NCBI RefSeq assembly: GCF_007860095.1
Contig: NZ_SJPT01000008.1
Coordinates: 313,706-377,705, forward strand
Direction: 5' to 3'
DNA from: Novipirellula galeiformis
GTDB lineage: Bacteria > Planctomycetota > Planctomycetia > Pirellulales > Pirellulaceae
DNA length: 64,000 bases
Position numbers and translations under genes: made by a program. Under the pieces are notes generated by a model that had not been told where the DNA came from, ran no database searches, and worked only from the letters and a program-made list of their open reading frames with translations. Positions within the stretch are counted from its first letter, which is position 1. Each line of letters starts with the position of its first letter. Positions 54,482 to 63,941 of this stretch are shown here, one piece after another.

Positions 54482-54840
54482 AGCGGCAAGTTCGCCGTTT
54501 GGTTGCGGAAGGGCAGGGGAGGGCAGGGGAGTGCGATTCTGCGGCTCGCATCCTACCAAAATCGATGGTTGTCTTTAACCTTCAGAATTTAGAATATCGT
54601 CCGCTAGGTTCCTAGTGGTTGTAAATGAGTTGTTGGGAATGTTGATCCCAGGCAGGGTTCTCTCCCCAGACGGGATTGATCACGCTACGCTCCTACTTTG
54701 GAATTTGCCGTCGGACTGATAAATTCCCAATCTTGCGGCCGTTATCGGGTCGCAAATTTTTGTGACGCAAGCAAATTGGGAAAATGGTTCGGTTTGCTCG
54801 CAATCGTAATGTCGTTGTTGCCCCAAATTATTTTTTGAAC
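54482..54840. other. Divergent promoter region between sucA and ABC-F gene
   Basis: 359 bp. A short duplication (GGGCAGGGGA twice at about 54511-54530) lies just upstream of sucA. The frame of the ABC-F gene is open from 54784, but the codons before 54841 do not match the family. No other structure was noted. Confidence 0.4.
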
Positions 54841-56625
54841 ATGGCTGTACTGCTCCAACTCCGTGAAGCTCACAAACGATTTGGCGATCAAATCGTCCTT
54901 GAGGGGGCCGATGTCTCCTTGGTGGATGATGTGAAGGTCGGTTTTATCGGCAGAAATGGGGCGGGGAAATCGACCCTGATGCGAGTTTTGCTTGGCGAAG
55001 AAGAGCTCGAGCGAGGTGAGATTATCACCCACCCCACGCTCCGGATCGGCTACCTCCGCCAACATGATCCTTTTCAAGCCGGTGAATCCGCTCTCGATTT
55101 CTTAATGCGAGACAGCGGTCAGCCCGAGTGGCGGTGTGGCGAAGTCGCGGGCGAGTTTGAGCTCAAAGGAGCTTATCTGGAGGGGCCCGTGAAAGCGTTG
55201 TCGGGGGGGTGGCAAACCCGAGTGAAGTTGGCGGCCCTGCTGCTACATGATCCGAATTTGTTGATGCTCGATGAGCCGACGAACTTCTTGGATCTTCGCA
55301 CCCAGATTCTGCTTGAGCACTTTTTGCGTGCGTTTAATAAGGCGGCTTTGATCGTCAGCCACGATCGCGAATTCCTGAAAGCCACCTGCTCGCAAACCCT
55401 CGAGCTTTCGCGTGGCAAGTTGACGATGTACACCGGCAAAATTGACGCCTACCTCGAGTATCGCGAGGAGCGTCGCGAGCACGACCGCCGCGTCAATGCC
55501 ACCGTGATCGCAAAACAAAAGCAATTGCAACGCTTTATTGAGAAGAACCGTGCCAATGCGTCGACCGCCAGCCAAGCAAAGAGCAAGGCGAAGCAACTCG
55601 AACGGTTGCAGACCACCGAGATCGAACGCGATGAACCCACCGTGCACATGCGAGCCCCTCGGGTCGATCCCAAGCAAGGTACCGTGTTCCGCTGCACCGA
55701 GTTGGCGATCGGGTATCCCGATCACACCGTTGCGGACGGCATCACACTCGAAATCGAGCATGGGCAACGTGCGGCGATCGTTGGGGATAACGGGCAAGGC
55801 AAAACGACGCTGCTGCGTACCCTCGTGAACTCGCTCGATCCTGTGGCAGGGCAGATGAAGTGGGGGCATGGCGTCGAGATTGGTACCTACGCGCAACACG
55901 TTTACACGAGTTTAGACGAGCGGATGACCGTCATCGAGCATCTCGAATACAACTCGCTTCCGGGCACCACGCGACAAGAATTGTTGGCGATGGCCGGCGC
56001 GCTGTTGTTCCGCGATGATCAGATTCAAAAGAAGGTCAAAGTGCTCAGCGGGGGCGAGCGTGCGAGGCTCTGTATGGCCGGATTGCTGCTTAGTAACTCG
56101 AACGTTCTGGTGCTCGATGAGCCGGGGAACCACTTGGACGTGGAGACCGTCGAGGCGCTGGCCGGCGCGCTCGAGCTCTATCAAGGAACGGTTGTTTTCA
56201 CCAGCCATGATCGTCACTTCATGCGACGCGTGGCGACTTGTGTGATCGAAGTGCGAGACGGCAGTGTGAAGAATCACTTTGGTGACTACGACAGCTACCT
56301 TGCTGCGATCGAAAAGGAGGTCGACGACAGTGAAGTGGCTCGTGGTAAAACTCCCGCGGCAAAGTCCGATAAGCCAGGAAAGGTCTCCGGCGAGAGTCAA
56401 CGCCAAGGCCAACGCGATCAACGCAAAGCCGAGAAGGAACGGAAGAACGTCGAGAAGAAGATCGCTAAGTTGGATGACGAAAAGCGAGCGCTTAACGCCG
56501 ACCTGTTGACCGAAACGGACCCCGATACCGCCGTCAAGCTGCATGCTCAGATCCAGGCGCTCGAGGTCGAGCTTTCCGAAGCCGAAGAACGCTGGGTCGA
56601 GCTCAGCGCCGATCAAGAGTGGTAG
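54841..56625 (+). CDS. ABC-F family ATPase
   Basis: A 594-aa soluble protein from ATG 54841 (MAVLLQLREAHKRFGDQIVL). Two nucleotide-binding domains: Walker A GRNGAGKST, signature LSGGWQTRVKLA, Walker B LLMLDEPTNFLD; and Walker A GDNGQGKTT, signature LSGGERARLCMA, Walker B VLVLDEPGNHLD. The linker between them (KQKQLQRFIEKNRANASTASQAK) is the P-site tRNA-interaction motif region, as in Uup/YheS-like members. The C-terminus is a charged coiled coil (QRQGQRDQRKAEKERKN...). It probably acts on the ribosome. In the second domain Gly replaces the usual Thr of DEPTNHLD. Confidence 0.93.
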   Translation: MAVLLQLREAHKRFGDQIVLEGADVSLVDDVKVGFIGRNGAGKSTLMRVLLGEEELERGEIITHPTLRIGYLRQHDPFQAGESALDFLMRDSGQPEWRCGEVAGEFELKGAYLEGPVKALSGGWQTRVKLAALLLHDPNLLMLDEPTNFLDLRTQILLEHFLRAFNKAALIVSHDREFLKATCSQTLELSRGKLTMYTGKIDAYLEYREERREHDRRVNATVIAKQKQLQRFIEKNRANASTASQAKSKAKQLERLQTTEIERDEPTVHMRAPRVDPKQGTVFRCTELAIGYPDHTVADGITLEIEHGQRAAIVGDNGQGKTTLLRTLVNSLDPVAGQMKWGHGVEIGTYAQHVYTSLDERMTVIEHLEYNSLPGTTRQELLAMAGALLFRDDQIQKKVKVLSGGERARLCMAGLLLSNSNVLVLDEPGNHLDVETVEALAGALELYQGTVVFTSHDRHFMRRVATCVIEVRDGSVKNHFGDYDSYLAAIEKEVDDSEVARGKTPAAKSDKPGKVSGESQRQGQRDQRKAEKERKNVEKKIAKLDDEKRALNADLLTETDPDTAVKLHAQIQALEVELSEAEERWVELSADQEW

Positions 56626-57032
56626 GTCGTCAGCGTCAACCGCTTCGTTAGCGCCCGCAGCTATCTGACTTTGCTAGCGGTACAGCGCAAGCCGTCCGGT
56701 TGCAGCGAGCAAAACGTTCGCAAAAGCAGCGGGCGGCCCCACGCCGGCCCCCTCGTGGAAGTAGCTGAAACCGCGTTGTTTCACGGCAGCGTTGTCGCTT
56801 TGGAATCGTTGTCGCGTCGGAATCGTTGTCGCGTCGGGTGCGTTGTCCAGCGCAAGGGGGGGGCTTTGGCCTTTGTCGTGGTCGGAAGCACGCGTGGTTT
56901 TGTAGCGGTGTTGTCGATTGTGGTAGCCAATGGCTTAATGCCGCACAAGGATGCTTGTAGGTACCGATTGAACCATTACCAGCCATAAGGATTGGTTCTC
57001 AATATGGTGTCACTTGCTAGGATGCGCTTCTG
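56626..57032. other. Intergenic region with dispersed and tandem repeats
   Basis: 407 bp. 56690-56748 (GCCGTCCGGTTGCAGCGAGC ... GGCCCCACGCCGG) is related to 51414-51472. At about 56808-56845 the phrase GGAATCGTTGTCGCGTC occurs twice in tandem. No gene was supported. Confidence 0.5.
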
Positions 57033-58079
57033 ATGTTGCTGCGATTCGCTCTCGTTTGTTGTTCGTTGGCTAGCTCCGCTTGCTTGGCGACCGCTGACAA
57101 TTTTGACCGTCGTGCGCTTGCTGATAAACATGCTCCGGCGGGCATCATGGGGGACCATCTCCATGGCAAGGGCGAATGGATGGTTGAGTACAAGTACATG
57201 AATATGTACATGGAAGACAACCGAATTGGTGAAAATACCGTTTCGGATGCGACGTCCCTCGGGACCGCGGTGCCCGTCGGACCGCCTGGGCCTGGGATCA
57301 CGATTGATGGAGTGACCACCAATCGGGGCGCGACTCCGACCCAAATGACGATGGAAATGCACATGGCGCACATCATGTACGGGGCATCGGATGATGTCAC
57401 GCTGTACACGATGGCGATGTTGCCGAGTATGACGATGGATCACACGCGGGCAAACGGTACCGATTTTACCACTCATAACAGTGGCTTTGGCGACATGGGC
57501 TTCGGAGCCCTGCTTCGGCTGTACAGTGATGAAAATGAAGATTGGATCTTCAACCTCGGGTGCTCGGTTCCGACAGGAGACATTTACCGCGAAACCTCCA
57601 CGCCGACGGGATCCCCGACCGCGTTTCCCTACCCCATGCGGTTAGGGAGCGGGACGTTCAATGCTCGTCCTGGATTGACCTACAAACGCTACAGTGATTG
57701 GTACAGCTGGGGAGCCCAGTTTCAAACCGACCTGCCGATTGGAAAGAATTATCGCGGCTACAGCGTGGGGGATGAGTTCCGTTTCAATAGTTGGACGAGT
57801 GTGTTGTTGACCGACAACATTTCGGTTTCCTTGCGTGGTGAGCATCTTTGGCGTACCGAGTACGACGGTCATGACCCCGCCGCCAATGGCACTCTGATCA
57901 GCACCAATGTGGAACAGTTCCGTGGTGGCTATTGGTACAACCTCGGTTTGGGGGCTCAGTACCTCCGCAACGGTCATTACTTCAACACTGAAATCGTGCC
58001 CACCATTGGCCAGGACCTCAACGGCATCCAATTGGAAACCGACTTCGCCTTCATCGCAAGTTGGTCCAAGTCGTTCTAG
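57033..58079 (+). CDS. Outer-membrane beta-barrel protein, transporter-like (phenol MetA-type)
   Basis: A 348-aa protein with signal peptide MLLRFALVCCSLASSACLATA. The mature start is rich in Met and His (HAPAGIMGDHLHGKGEWMVEYKYMNMYMEDNRIG), followed by alternating beta-strand segments with aromatic residues (MAHIMYGASDDVTLYTMAMLPSMTMDH; DWIFNLGCSVPTGDI; YSWGAQFQTDLPIG). It ends in Phe (WSKSF), as expected for an outer-membrane barrel. This matches the 'MetA-pathway of phenol degradation' barrel group (PF13557-like). The ligand is unknown; the Met/His-rich start is compatible with metal contact, but that is a guess. Confidence 0.75.
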   Translation: MLLRFALVCCSLASSACLATADNFDRRALADKHAPAGIMGDHLHGKGEWMVEYKYMNMYMEDNRIGENTVSDATSLGTAVPVGPPGPGITIDGVTTNRGATPTQMTMEMHMAHIMYGASDDVTLYTMAMLPSMTMDHTRANGTDFTTHNSGFGDMGFGALLRLYSDENEDWIFNLGCSVPTGDIYRETSTPTGSPTAFPYPMRLGSGTFNARPGLTYKRYSDWYSWGAQFQTDLPIGKNYRGYSVGDEFRFNSWTSVLLTDNISVSLRGEHLWRTEYDGHDPAANGTLISTNVEQFRGGYWYNLGLGAQYLRNGHYFNTEIVPTIGQDLNGIQLETDFAFIASWSKSF

Positions 58080-58282
58080 CCTGTGTCGTTGATCGCAGTT
58101 TGTCGTTGATCGCTCCGCGATCATGACGTAATCCCATGGACGGTGGCGGCAAAGAATTTGTCGAGTTCATCATTCAGGCGATTCGCCTTGAGCACTTCTC
58201 TTTGTAAAGTGATAGGGATCGAGTCTGGACGGTGTGTCCAGGCGCTTTCGCCTCGATTCACTTTCAACTTCGCGCTGCGTCC

Positions 58283-59296
58283 ATGATTTCTCCGCTAAAA
58301 ATCGGCGACCTTGTCATCGATCCGCCGATCCTGCAGGCTCCGATGGCGGGGTTTACCAACGCCGCCTTTCGCCAAATCGTGCGTGATTTTGGTGGGGCGG
58401 GGTTGCTGGCCACCGAGATGGTCAACGCCCGTGGCTTCGTTTGGATGGATGAAAACGAGGCGGAGCACCCTGACCGATTGTGGGGAGTGGCCGAGGAGCC
58501 ACGTCCCTTGGCGGTCCAGATCTGGGACAACGATCCGGCCACGATGGCGAAGGTGGGCAAGCGGTTGGTCGAAGAGTACCAGGTCAGTATCGTCGACATC
58601 AACTTCGGCTGTCCGGTTCGCCAGGTAACTCAAAAGGCCCACAGCGGAAGTTATCTGCTGCGTGACCCTCGCCGAATGTTTGACATCATCAGCCAATTGG
58701 TCGAGGCTTGTAGCCCTACTCCCGTTACTGCCAAGATTCGTCTCGGATGCACTCGCGACAACGTGAACTGTAACGAGGTGGCAAAGGTGGTCGAGGAAGC
58801 GGGGGCCGCGGCGCTGACGGTCCATGGTCGCACCGCTCAAGACATGTTTCGTGGCAACGCCGATTGGGAGACGATCAGCGAAATCAAAAGTCGTCTGAAG
58901 TCGATTCCGCTAATCGGCAACGGTGATCTTGATTCGGCTGAAAAGGTGGTCGCCGCCTTTGAAAAATACAACGTGGATGGCGTGATGATCGCCCGCGCTT
59001 GCCTCGGACGACCATGGTTGTTTGCGCAAGCCGCTGCGGCGCTGCGTGGCGAACCGATTCCCGCCGAACCGACGATGTCCGAGCAACGCGAGGTGATGCT
59101 GAAGCACTACCGCTTGGTGGTCAGCCGGTTTGGCGAAGAGAAAGGCACGGTGCTGATGCGCAAGTACGCTTGTTGCTATGCCCAAGGTAAACCGGGGGCG
59201 CGTCATTTCCGCTCGGGCGTTGCCCGCGTTGCTACGACGGAAGAATTCTACCAAATCGTCGATGAGCACTTTCCGATCGAGGCCGCGACGAATTAG
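58283..59296 (+). CDS. dusB: tRNA-dihydrouridine synthase
   Basis: A 337-aa protein from ATG 58283; the frame is open to 58232. Features: LQAPMAGFTNAAFRQIVRDFGGAGLLATEMVNARG, VQIWDNDPATMAKV, catalytic Cys110 in DINFGCPVRQVTQKAHSGSYLL, VTAKIRLG, LTVHGRTAQDMFRGNADW, PLIGNGDL and DGVMIARACLGRPWLF. It reduces uridine in tRNA D-loops with FMN and NADPH. The DusB-like assignment within the Dus family is from length and context. The TAG stop is the first three bases of a dispersed repeat. Confidence 0.92.
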   Translation: MISPLKIGDLVIDPPILQAPMAGFTNAAFRQIVRDFGGAGLLATEMVNARGFVWMDENEAEHPDRLWGVAEEPRPLAVQIWDNDPATMAKVGKRLVEEYQVSIVDINFGCPVRQVTQKAHSGSYLLRDPRRMFDIISQLVEACSPTPVTAKIRLGCTRDNVNCNEVAKVVEEAGAAALTVHGRTAQDMFRGNADWETISEIKSRLKSIPLIGNGDLDSAEKVVAAFEKYNVDGVMIARACLGRPWLFAQAAAALRGEPIPAEPTMSEQREVMLKHYRLVVSRFGEEKGTVLMRKYACCYAQGKPGARHFRSGVARVATTEEFYQIVDEHFPIEAATN

Positions 59297-59399
59297 AGCA
59301 TTTTGAAGAATGTCGTGGGATTCAAGCCGTAGCTGCGTTGGCAAGAATGCGGCACACCGTCTGGCGACACTAGCGACCCCAGTTTTTTGCGTTGGCAAG
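59294..59399. repeat. Dispersed TAGAGCATTTT repeat overlapping dus stop codon
   Basis: Starts TAGAGCATTTTGAAGAATGT, then the shared GTAGCTGCGTTGGCAAGAATG core. The right inverted end is not recognisable. Its first three bases are the stop codon of the dus gene. Confidence 0.65.
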
Positions 59400-59457
59400 C
59401 ACTAGGCCGCCGCGAAGCGAAGCTCCGGCATGCGTCCGTGTGGAGCCCGCTTCGAAG

Positions 59458-60738
59458 CTATCCCCGTCGCAGTTGATTGACGTAGCTCGAGAACATTCGC
59501 ATGTCGCTGGGCAATTCACCAGGACCCACGATCAGCGGTCCTTTTTCAGGCGAAGGATGCAGTCCGTGACTGCCGCGTACCAGCGTCGGGTCGAGTGGGA
59601 TTACGTCCATCGAGTAGCGAAAGCCGAGCTTCTTGCGAACAAGTTTTCGGATCGCGCGAAACTTGCTGGTCATGAACAATTCACAGGGGTCGTAGCCTGG
59701 TTTGCGATGGATATCGACGGTGCGCGCAAAGTCGGGCGCCCGGTCGTCATCGAACCAATAGTAGTAGGCAAACCACGCATTGGGCTTAGCCAGTGCAATC
59801 AATTCGCCGCTGCGTGGGTGGTCGAGCTCGAGTTCTTCGGGGGCAACCACGCGATCGATTCCCGCGACCGATTCTAGTTTGGCTTTGACCTCGGGAATCA
59901 ACTCGTGACGGTTGACATAGACGTGGGCGAGTTGGTGGTCGCAAACCGCAAATGCATCGCATTCGCCTGGAATCAACGTTTCGCCAAACGGCCCGTTGCG
60001 AACGCCGAGCCAACCCTCGGAGCGTAATTCGCGATTGATCATTACCGGTTGGTCTACGGGGACCAATCCATATTCGGACACCACCACCACCTGGGCGCCA
60101 ATGGATTCCGCAGCATCGATCACGGTCTTGGCGCATTGGTCGACTTCGCGAACCCTTTGGAGATCAGGTTGCGAGTACCGCTGGAAGTCGTAATCCAGGT
60201 GCGGCAAGTAGACCATCGTCAACTCAGGTCGCTTCTCTCGCAATACCAACGCCGAAGCAGCGGCGATCCACTGGGAGCACGGTAGCCCTGCATTGGGCCC
60301 CCAGAATGTGAAGAACGGAAACGGGCCCAGCTTTGCCGTGAGGTCGCAATCGGTGTGGTCCAGGATGTCAAAGACCTTGGAGCCATCGCAACCGTAGTGC
60401 GGTTTTGGGGTCGCGCTATAGCGAACCCCCGAGGACTGGTTGAACCACCAGAACATCTTTGCCGTCTCGACGCCATCGTAAAACTTGGGGCCCTGGATCA
60501 GCGAATTGGCTTGTTGCCAAAAACGGATTTCTTGGGTGTCCCGGTAATACCAACCGTTGCCAACGATCCCGTGCTCACGCGGAGCGAGTCCCGTCAACAT
60601 GGTCGCTTGCGACGTGGCGGTAACCGCCGGCAGCGGGCTTTTCCAAGCCGCTGATTTGCCAACCGCAGCGATGTTCGGCGCGTGCGTTAGCAGTTCGGGC
60701 GTCAATCCGACGACATTGATGATACAAACGCGATTCAC
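59458..60738 (-). CDS. Alkaline phosphatase-fold nucleotide pyrophosphatase/phosphodiesterase
   Basis: A 426-aa protein from GTG 60738, with AAGGGA upstream. Features: VCIINVVGLTPELL at the start, VTATSQATMLTGLAPREHGIVGNGWY (nucleophile Thr in the SQAT-like block), VYLPHLDYDFQRYS, VVVVSEYGLVPVD, and AFAVCDHQLAHVYVN. These fit the type I phosphodiesterase/nucleotide pyrophosphatase family, metal-dependent hydrolases of phosphodiesters. No signal peptide. It begins 22 bp after the AGCS symporter stop, so it is the second gene of an operon. Confidence 0.9.
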   Translation of the reverse strand: MNRVCIINVVGLTPELLTHAPNIAAVGKSAAWKSPLPAVTATSQATMLTGLAPREHGIVGNGWYYRDTQEIRFWQQANSLIQGPKFYDGVETAKMFWWFNQSSGVRYSATPKPHYGCDGSKVFDILDHTDCDLTAKLGPFPFFTFWGPNAGLPCSQWIAAASALVLREKRPELTMVYLPHLDYDFQRYSQPDLQRVREVDQCAKTVIDAAESIGAQVVVVSEYGLVPVDQPVMINRELRSEGWLGVRNGPFGETLIPGECDAFAVCDHQLAHVYVNRHELIPEVKAKLESVAGIDRVVAPEELELDHPRSGELIALAKPNAWFAYYYWFDDDRAPDFARTVDIHRKPGYDPCELFMTSKFRAIRKLVRKKLGFRYSMDVIPLDPTLVRGSHGLHPSPEKGPLIVGPGELPSDMRMFSSYVNQLRRG

Positions 60739-60760
60739 AGTGGTTTTTCCCTTCGGGGGC

Positions 60761-62470
60761 CTATTTCATTCTCGGGAATTCGCCGTTTTGGTACTTCGTC
60801 CAATACGAATCGAGTTGTCGTTTGACAATCCCACTGAGCAGGAACACGCCGAGCAGATTAGGGAAGCTCATCCCTAGAATCATCAGATCGCTGAAAGCGA
60901 GAATGTTGCCTCGCGTGACGATCGAGCCGAGGACCGTGAACGATAGAAAGAGCAGTTTGTAGATGATCGACGTGCGAACGCCAAACAGTTGGACCCAGCA
61001 GCGTTCGCCATAGTACGACCAACTGATACAGGTGGAATAGGCAAACAGCACGACCGCTGCGAACAACACGTAGCGAAACCAATCGTGGCCACCGACGACA
61101 AACGCTTCGAGCGTGAGTCGGGCTCCCTGGTCGCTCGCGATCACCTCTTGCATGTTTGGCGCTTCGTAGACGCCTGTGACGACCACCACGAGTGCCGTGA
61201 TGGTGCAGACCATGACGGTGTCGATAAAGGGTTCCAGGAGTGCCACGATTCCTTCGCTGACCGGTTCATCGGTCTTGGCGGCGGAGTGAGCGATGGCGGC
61301 CGATCCGATTCCTGCTTCATTACTGAATACAGCTCGTTTGATACCGATGACAAGGACGCCGAGGAAAGCACCGTAACCCGCTTGAAGTGAAAATGCCTCG
61401 CCGATAATCGTGCCGATCGCCGCAGGGACTTCCGTTGCGTTGACCGCCAAAATGTAGAGGGCGGCGATGACGTAGGCGGTACACATCAGCGGCACGATCT
61501 TGCCCGCGACCGCAGCGATACTTTTGATCCCGCCGATGATCACGACGCCCACGGCGACCGCCATGATCACGCCATAAATCCAAGGATGGGTTTGTAAGAT
61601 ATCTACATCCTCACGAATCACCTCGAGGGATTGGCCGACTTGAAAGGAGTTTCCGCCTCCGAAACTCGCTCCGATGCATAGCACTGCGAAAACCACCGCC
61701 AACACGCGGCCGAGCTTAGGCAATCCAATGTCTTTGAGGCCGTAGCGTAGGTAACGCATGGGGCCGCCCAGCACATGGCCATCTTCGTCGGTGACGCGAT
61801 AGAGTTGACCGAGCGAACATTCGGTAAACTTGGCGGTCATTCCCAGCAGGCCTACCAGGACGATCCAGACGGTTGCACCGGGACCGCCGGTTCCAATCGC
61901 GATCGCCACACCCGCGATATTGCCTAGTCCCACCGTGGCTGAAAGCGCCGCAGCGAGGGCTTGGAAGTGGGTCACTTCGCCCGGTTCATCGGGTTTGTCA
62001 TAGATGCCGCGAATCAGGTCGATCGCGTGTCGAAAGGCTCGGAAGTTGATGAAACGCATTCGCAGCGTCAAAAAGATACCGCCGGCGAATAGCCAAACCA
62101 CGACAAAAGGAATGCTGACGCCCAGTCGCTCCTTTGTGCCAAAGTCATAAAAAATGACCATCTCCGCGTTAGCCACCACGTACTTGCCAAACGTCGCGTC
62201 GACTTGCTCCATCCATGTCAGTTCCGATTCGGCAGTCGTTTCCTCGCTGGGGGGGGCCTGTTCGGCAACCGATGCCTCGTTCGCGGGATCCGCGTTTTCG
62301 GTGACAGGATCCAGCGTTGCTGGAACTGCTTCCGAGGCCGTGTCTTGCCCCGTCACACGGGTCGGAGTGCCAAGGGTGCTCAGGGCAATGACCGCCCAGG
62401 CAAGGAGTGTGAATGACCGGATGGAAGGAGTCAGGCGGGCGAGGGGAGGGACAATAGCTGTTTTTGGCAT
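60761..62470 (-). CDS. Sodium:alanine/glycine symporter (AGCS family) with N-terminal extension
   Basis: A 569-aa protein from ATG 62470; the frame is open to 62632. A signal-like helix (SFTLLAWAVIALSTLG) and an acidic low-complexity stretch (about residues 45-85) precede the transporter. The AGCS body starts at FVVVWLFAGGIFLTLRMRFINFRAF and shows GLGNIAGVAIAIGTGGPGATVWIVLVGLLGMTAKFTECSLGQLYR, FGGGNSFQVGQS and KRAVFSNEAGIGSAAIAHSAAKTDEP. Members import Ala or Gly with Na+. The extension is unusual for the family. The phosphodiesterase gene follows in the same operon. Confidence 0.92.
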   Translation of the reverse strand: MPKTAIVPPLARLTPSIRSFTLLAWAVIALSTLGTPTRVTGQDTASEAVPATLDPVTENADPANEASVAEQAPPSEETTAESELTWMEQVDATFGKYVVANAEMVIFYDFGTKERLGVSIPFVVVWLFAGGIFLTLRMRFINFRAFRHAIDLIRGIYDKPDEPGEVTHFQALAAALSATVGLGNIAGVAIAIGTGGPGATVWIVLVGLLGMTAKFTECSLGQLYRVTDEDGHVLGGPMRYLRYGLKDIGLPKLGRVLAVVFAVLCIGASFGGGNSFQVGQSLEVIREDVDILQTHPWIYGVIMAVAVGVVIIGGIKSIAAVAGKIVPLMCTAYVIAALYILAVNATEVPAAIGTIIGEAFSLQAGYGAFLGVLVIGIKRAVFSNEAGIGSAAIAHSAAKTDEPVSEGIVALLEPFIDTVMVCTITALVVVVTGVYEAPNMQEVIASDQGARLTLEAFVVGGHDWFRYVLFAAVVLFAYSTCISWSYYGERCWVQLFGVRTSIIYKLLFLSFTVLGSIVTRGNILAFSDLMILGMSFPNLLGVFLLSGIVKRQLDSYWTKYQNGEFPRMK

Positions 62471-62875
62471 CGCTGAGGACTCGTGGGAAAAACGTTCGCG
62501 TTCAGACCGACGGGCATGGATCAAAGCGCGAGGAAAGCGTAAGGCAGGCCTCGATGTGCCACGTCGCGAGCGATATCGTACCAAATTTCTCCGCCACGCG
62601 ATTCCGCAATTCTCGGAGTCCAAGGCGATCAATCAAATCGAGTCCGCAGTATGTCAATTCGCGGGGCTCGGTTTATGGTGTCGGGAATGTCCGCTGCACT
62701 CCGGAAGGCCAGGCAGAGTAATCGAGAGGGCGGTCTGATTTCCGGCGACATTGTTTCTGGTGTCAAATTCTCTGCAACGCTTTTCCCGTTTCTATGTTTC
62801 CCATAGCATGAGTGGGTGGTGCACGCCAAATGCACGTGCTCTTTGTTTTGCCATTCCGACGGAGTCCTCTCGTTT
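62471..62875. other. Divergent intergenic region between symporter and glycosyltransferase
   Basis: 405 bp between two divergently transcribed genes. Frames extend partway into it from both sides but without family support. No repeat or strong promoter was seen. Confidence 0.4.
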
Positions 62876-63850
62876 ATGCATCGCGATGATCAGCCTGAAG
62901 TCTCCGTGGTGATACCCGTCTATAATGCGTCAGCATATCTTGCTGAGGCAGTGGAAAGCGTCTTGAGGCAAACCTTTACCGATTGGGAGCTGGTCGCGGT
63001 CGACGATGGATCGTCCGACAATTCGCTGGAAATATTGCGGGGGTTTGAGTCGCAAGATTCACGCATCAAAGTACTGCCATTGACGCATCGTGGGATCGCA
63101 GGGACCCGCAACGCAGGGATTCATGCCGCGCAAGGTGAGTATCTCGCTGCCTTGGACAACGATGACATCATGTGTCCGCGGCGGCTGGAGGTCCAAGTGG
63201 ATTTCATGCGAAAGCATCCTGATTTTGTTGCGGTGGGAGCAGCGGGACTACTCGTGGACGCCGATGGCGATCCGATCGCCGAGCGTTCATTCCCCAGCTC
63301 CAGTGAAGAAGTTGAATCGGAATTGCTCAAGGGACGCAACCCGTTGATGCAATCGGGCATGATGTTCCGCCGCGAAGCCATGCTTCGCGTAGGTGCCTAT
63401 CAAGATGATCGCAACTTTGCCGAAGACTATGATCTGTTTTTGCGGTTGACTGAGATCGGGCGTATCGGAAATCTCAATGAAGTCTTAATGCGCCAGCGGC
63501 AGCATATCTCAAGAGCCAGCGCTGCGCATTATGCCGACCAGAACCGTGTCGTGATGTTGGCGCTACGGGACGCTTACGCTAGACGCGGTCTCACGCAATC
63601 GCTGCCCACCATCGAAGGTTCTTGGCATCCGACCACCGCCAGGGATTATCACATTCGTTGTGCCAGCGACGCTTGGGATGCCGGGAACATCACAACCGTG
63701 CGTAAGCACGCCGGGGCGCTTGTGCGTGAGCAAGCGTTTTCGCCGCGTGGTTGGGAGCTCTATGCCCGAACGATAATGGGACGAAATCTTTATCGTGGCG
63801 TAGCCCAATTTAAATCCTTCTTTCGACCGCTGAAAAAACTTTGCCGATAA
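62876..63850 (+). CDS. Family 2 glycosyltransferase
   Basis: A 324-aa protein from ATG 62876; the frame is open to 62816, but the ATG matches the usual GT2 start (MHRDDQPEVSVVIPVYNASAYLAEAVESV). Features: LRQTFTDWELVAVDDGSSDNSLEIL (nucleotide-binding Asp), GIAGTRNAGIHAAQGEYLAALDNDDIMCPRRLE (metal-site D-x-D), and FAEDYDLFLRLTEIGRIGNLNEVLMRQRQH. A GT-A fold enzyme that adds a sugar to an envelope or exopolysaccharide. The donor and acceptor are unknown. Confidence 0.93.
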   Translation: MHRDDQPEVSVVIPVYNASAYLAEAVESVLRQTFTDWELVAVDDGSSDNSLEILRGFESQDSRIKVLPLTHRGIAGTRNAGIHAAQGEYLAALDNDDIMCPRRLEVQVDFMRKHPDFVAVGAAGLLVDADGDPIAERSFPSSSEEVESELLKGRNPLMQSGMMFRREAMLRVGAYQDDRNFAEDYDLFLRLTEIGRIGNLNEVLMRQRQHISRASAAHYADQNRVVMLALRDAYARRGLTQSLPTIEGSWHPTTARDYHIRCASDAWDAGNITTVRKHAGALVREQAFSPRGWELYARTIMGRNLYRGVAQFKSFFRPLKKLCR

Positions 63851-63941
63851 GCGTGAGAGGCACTTGGCTTGGCTGGAATTGCCCACGAAAAGTTGACAGT
63901 GGGCCGGTCTTAACGGGAAGGTAAATGGTGCCTCCTGTGGA

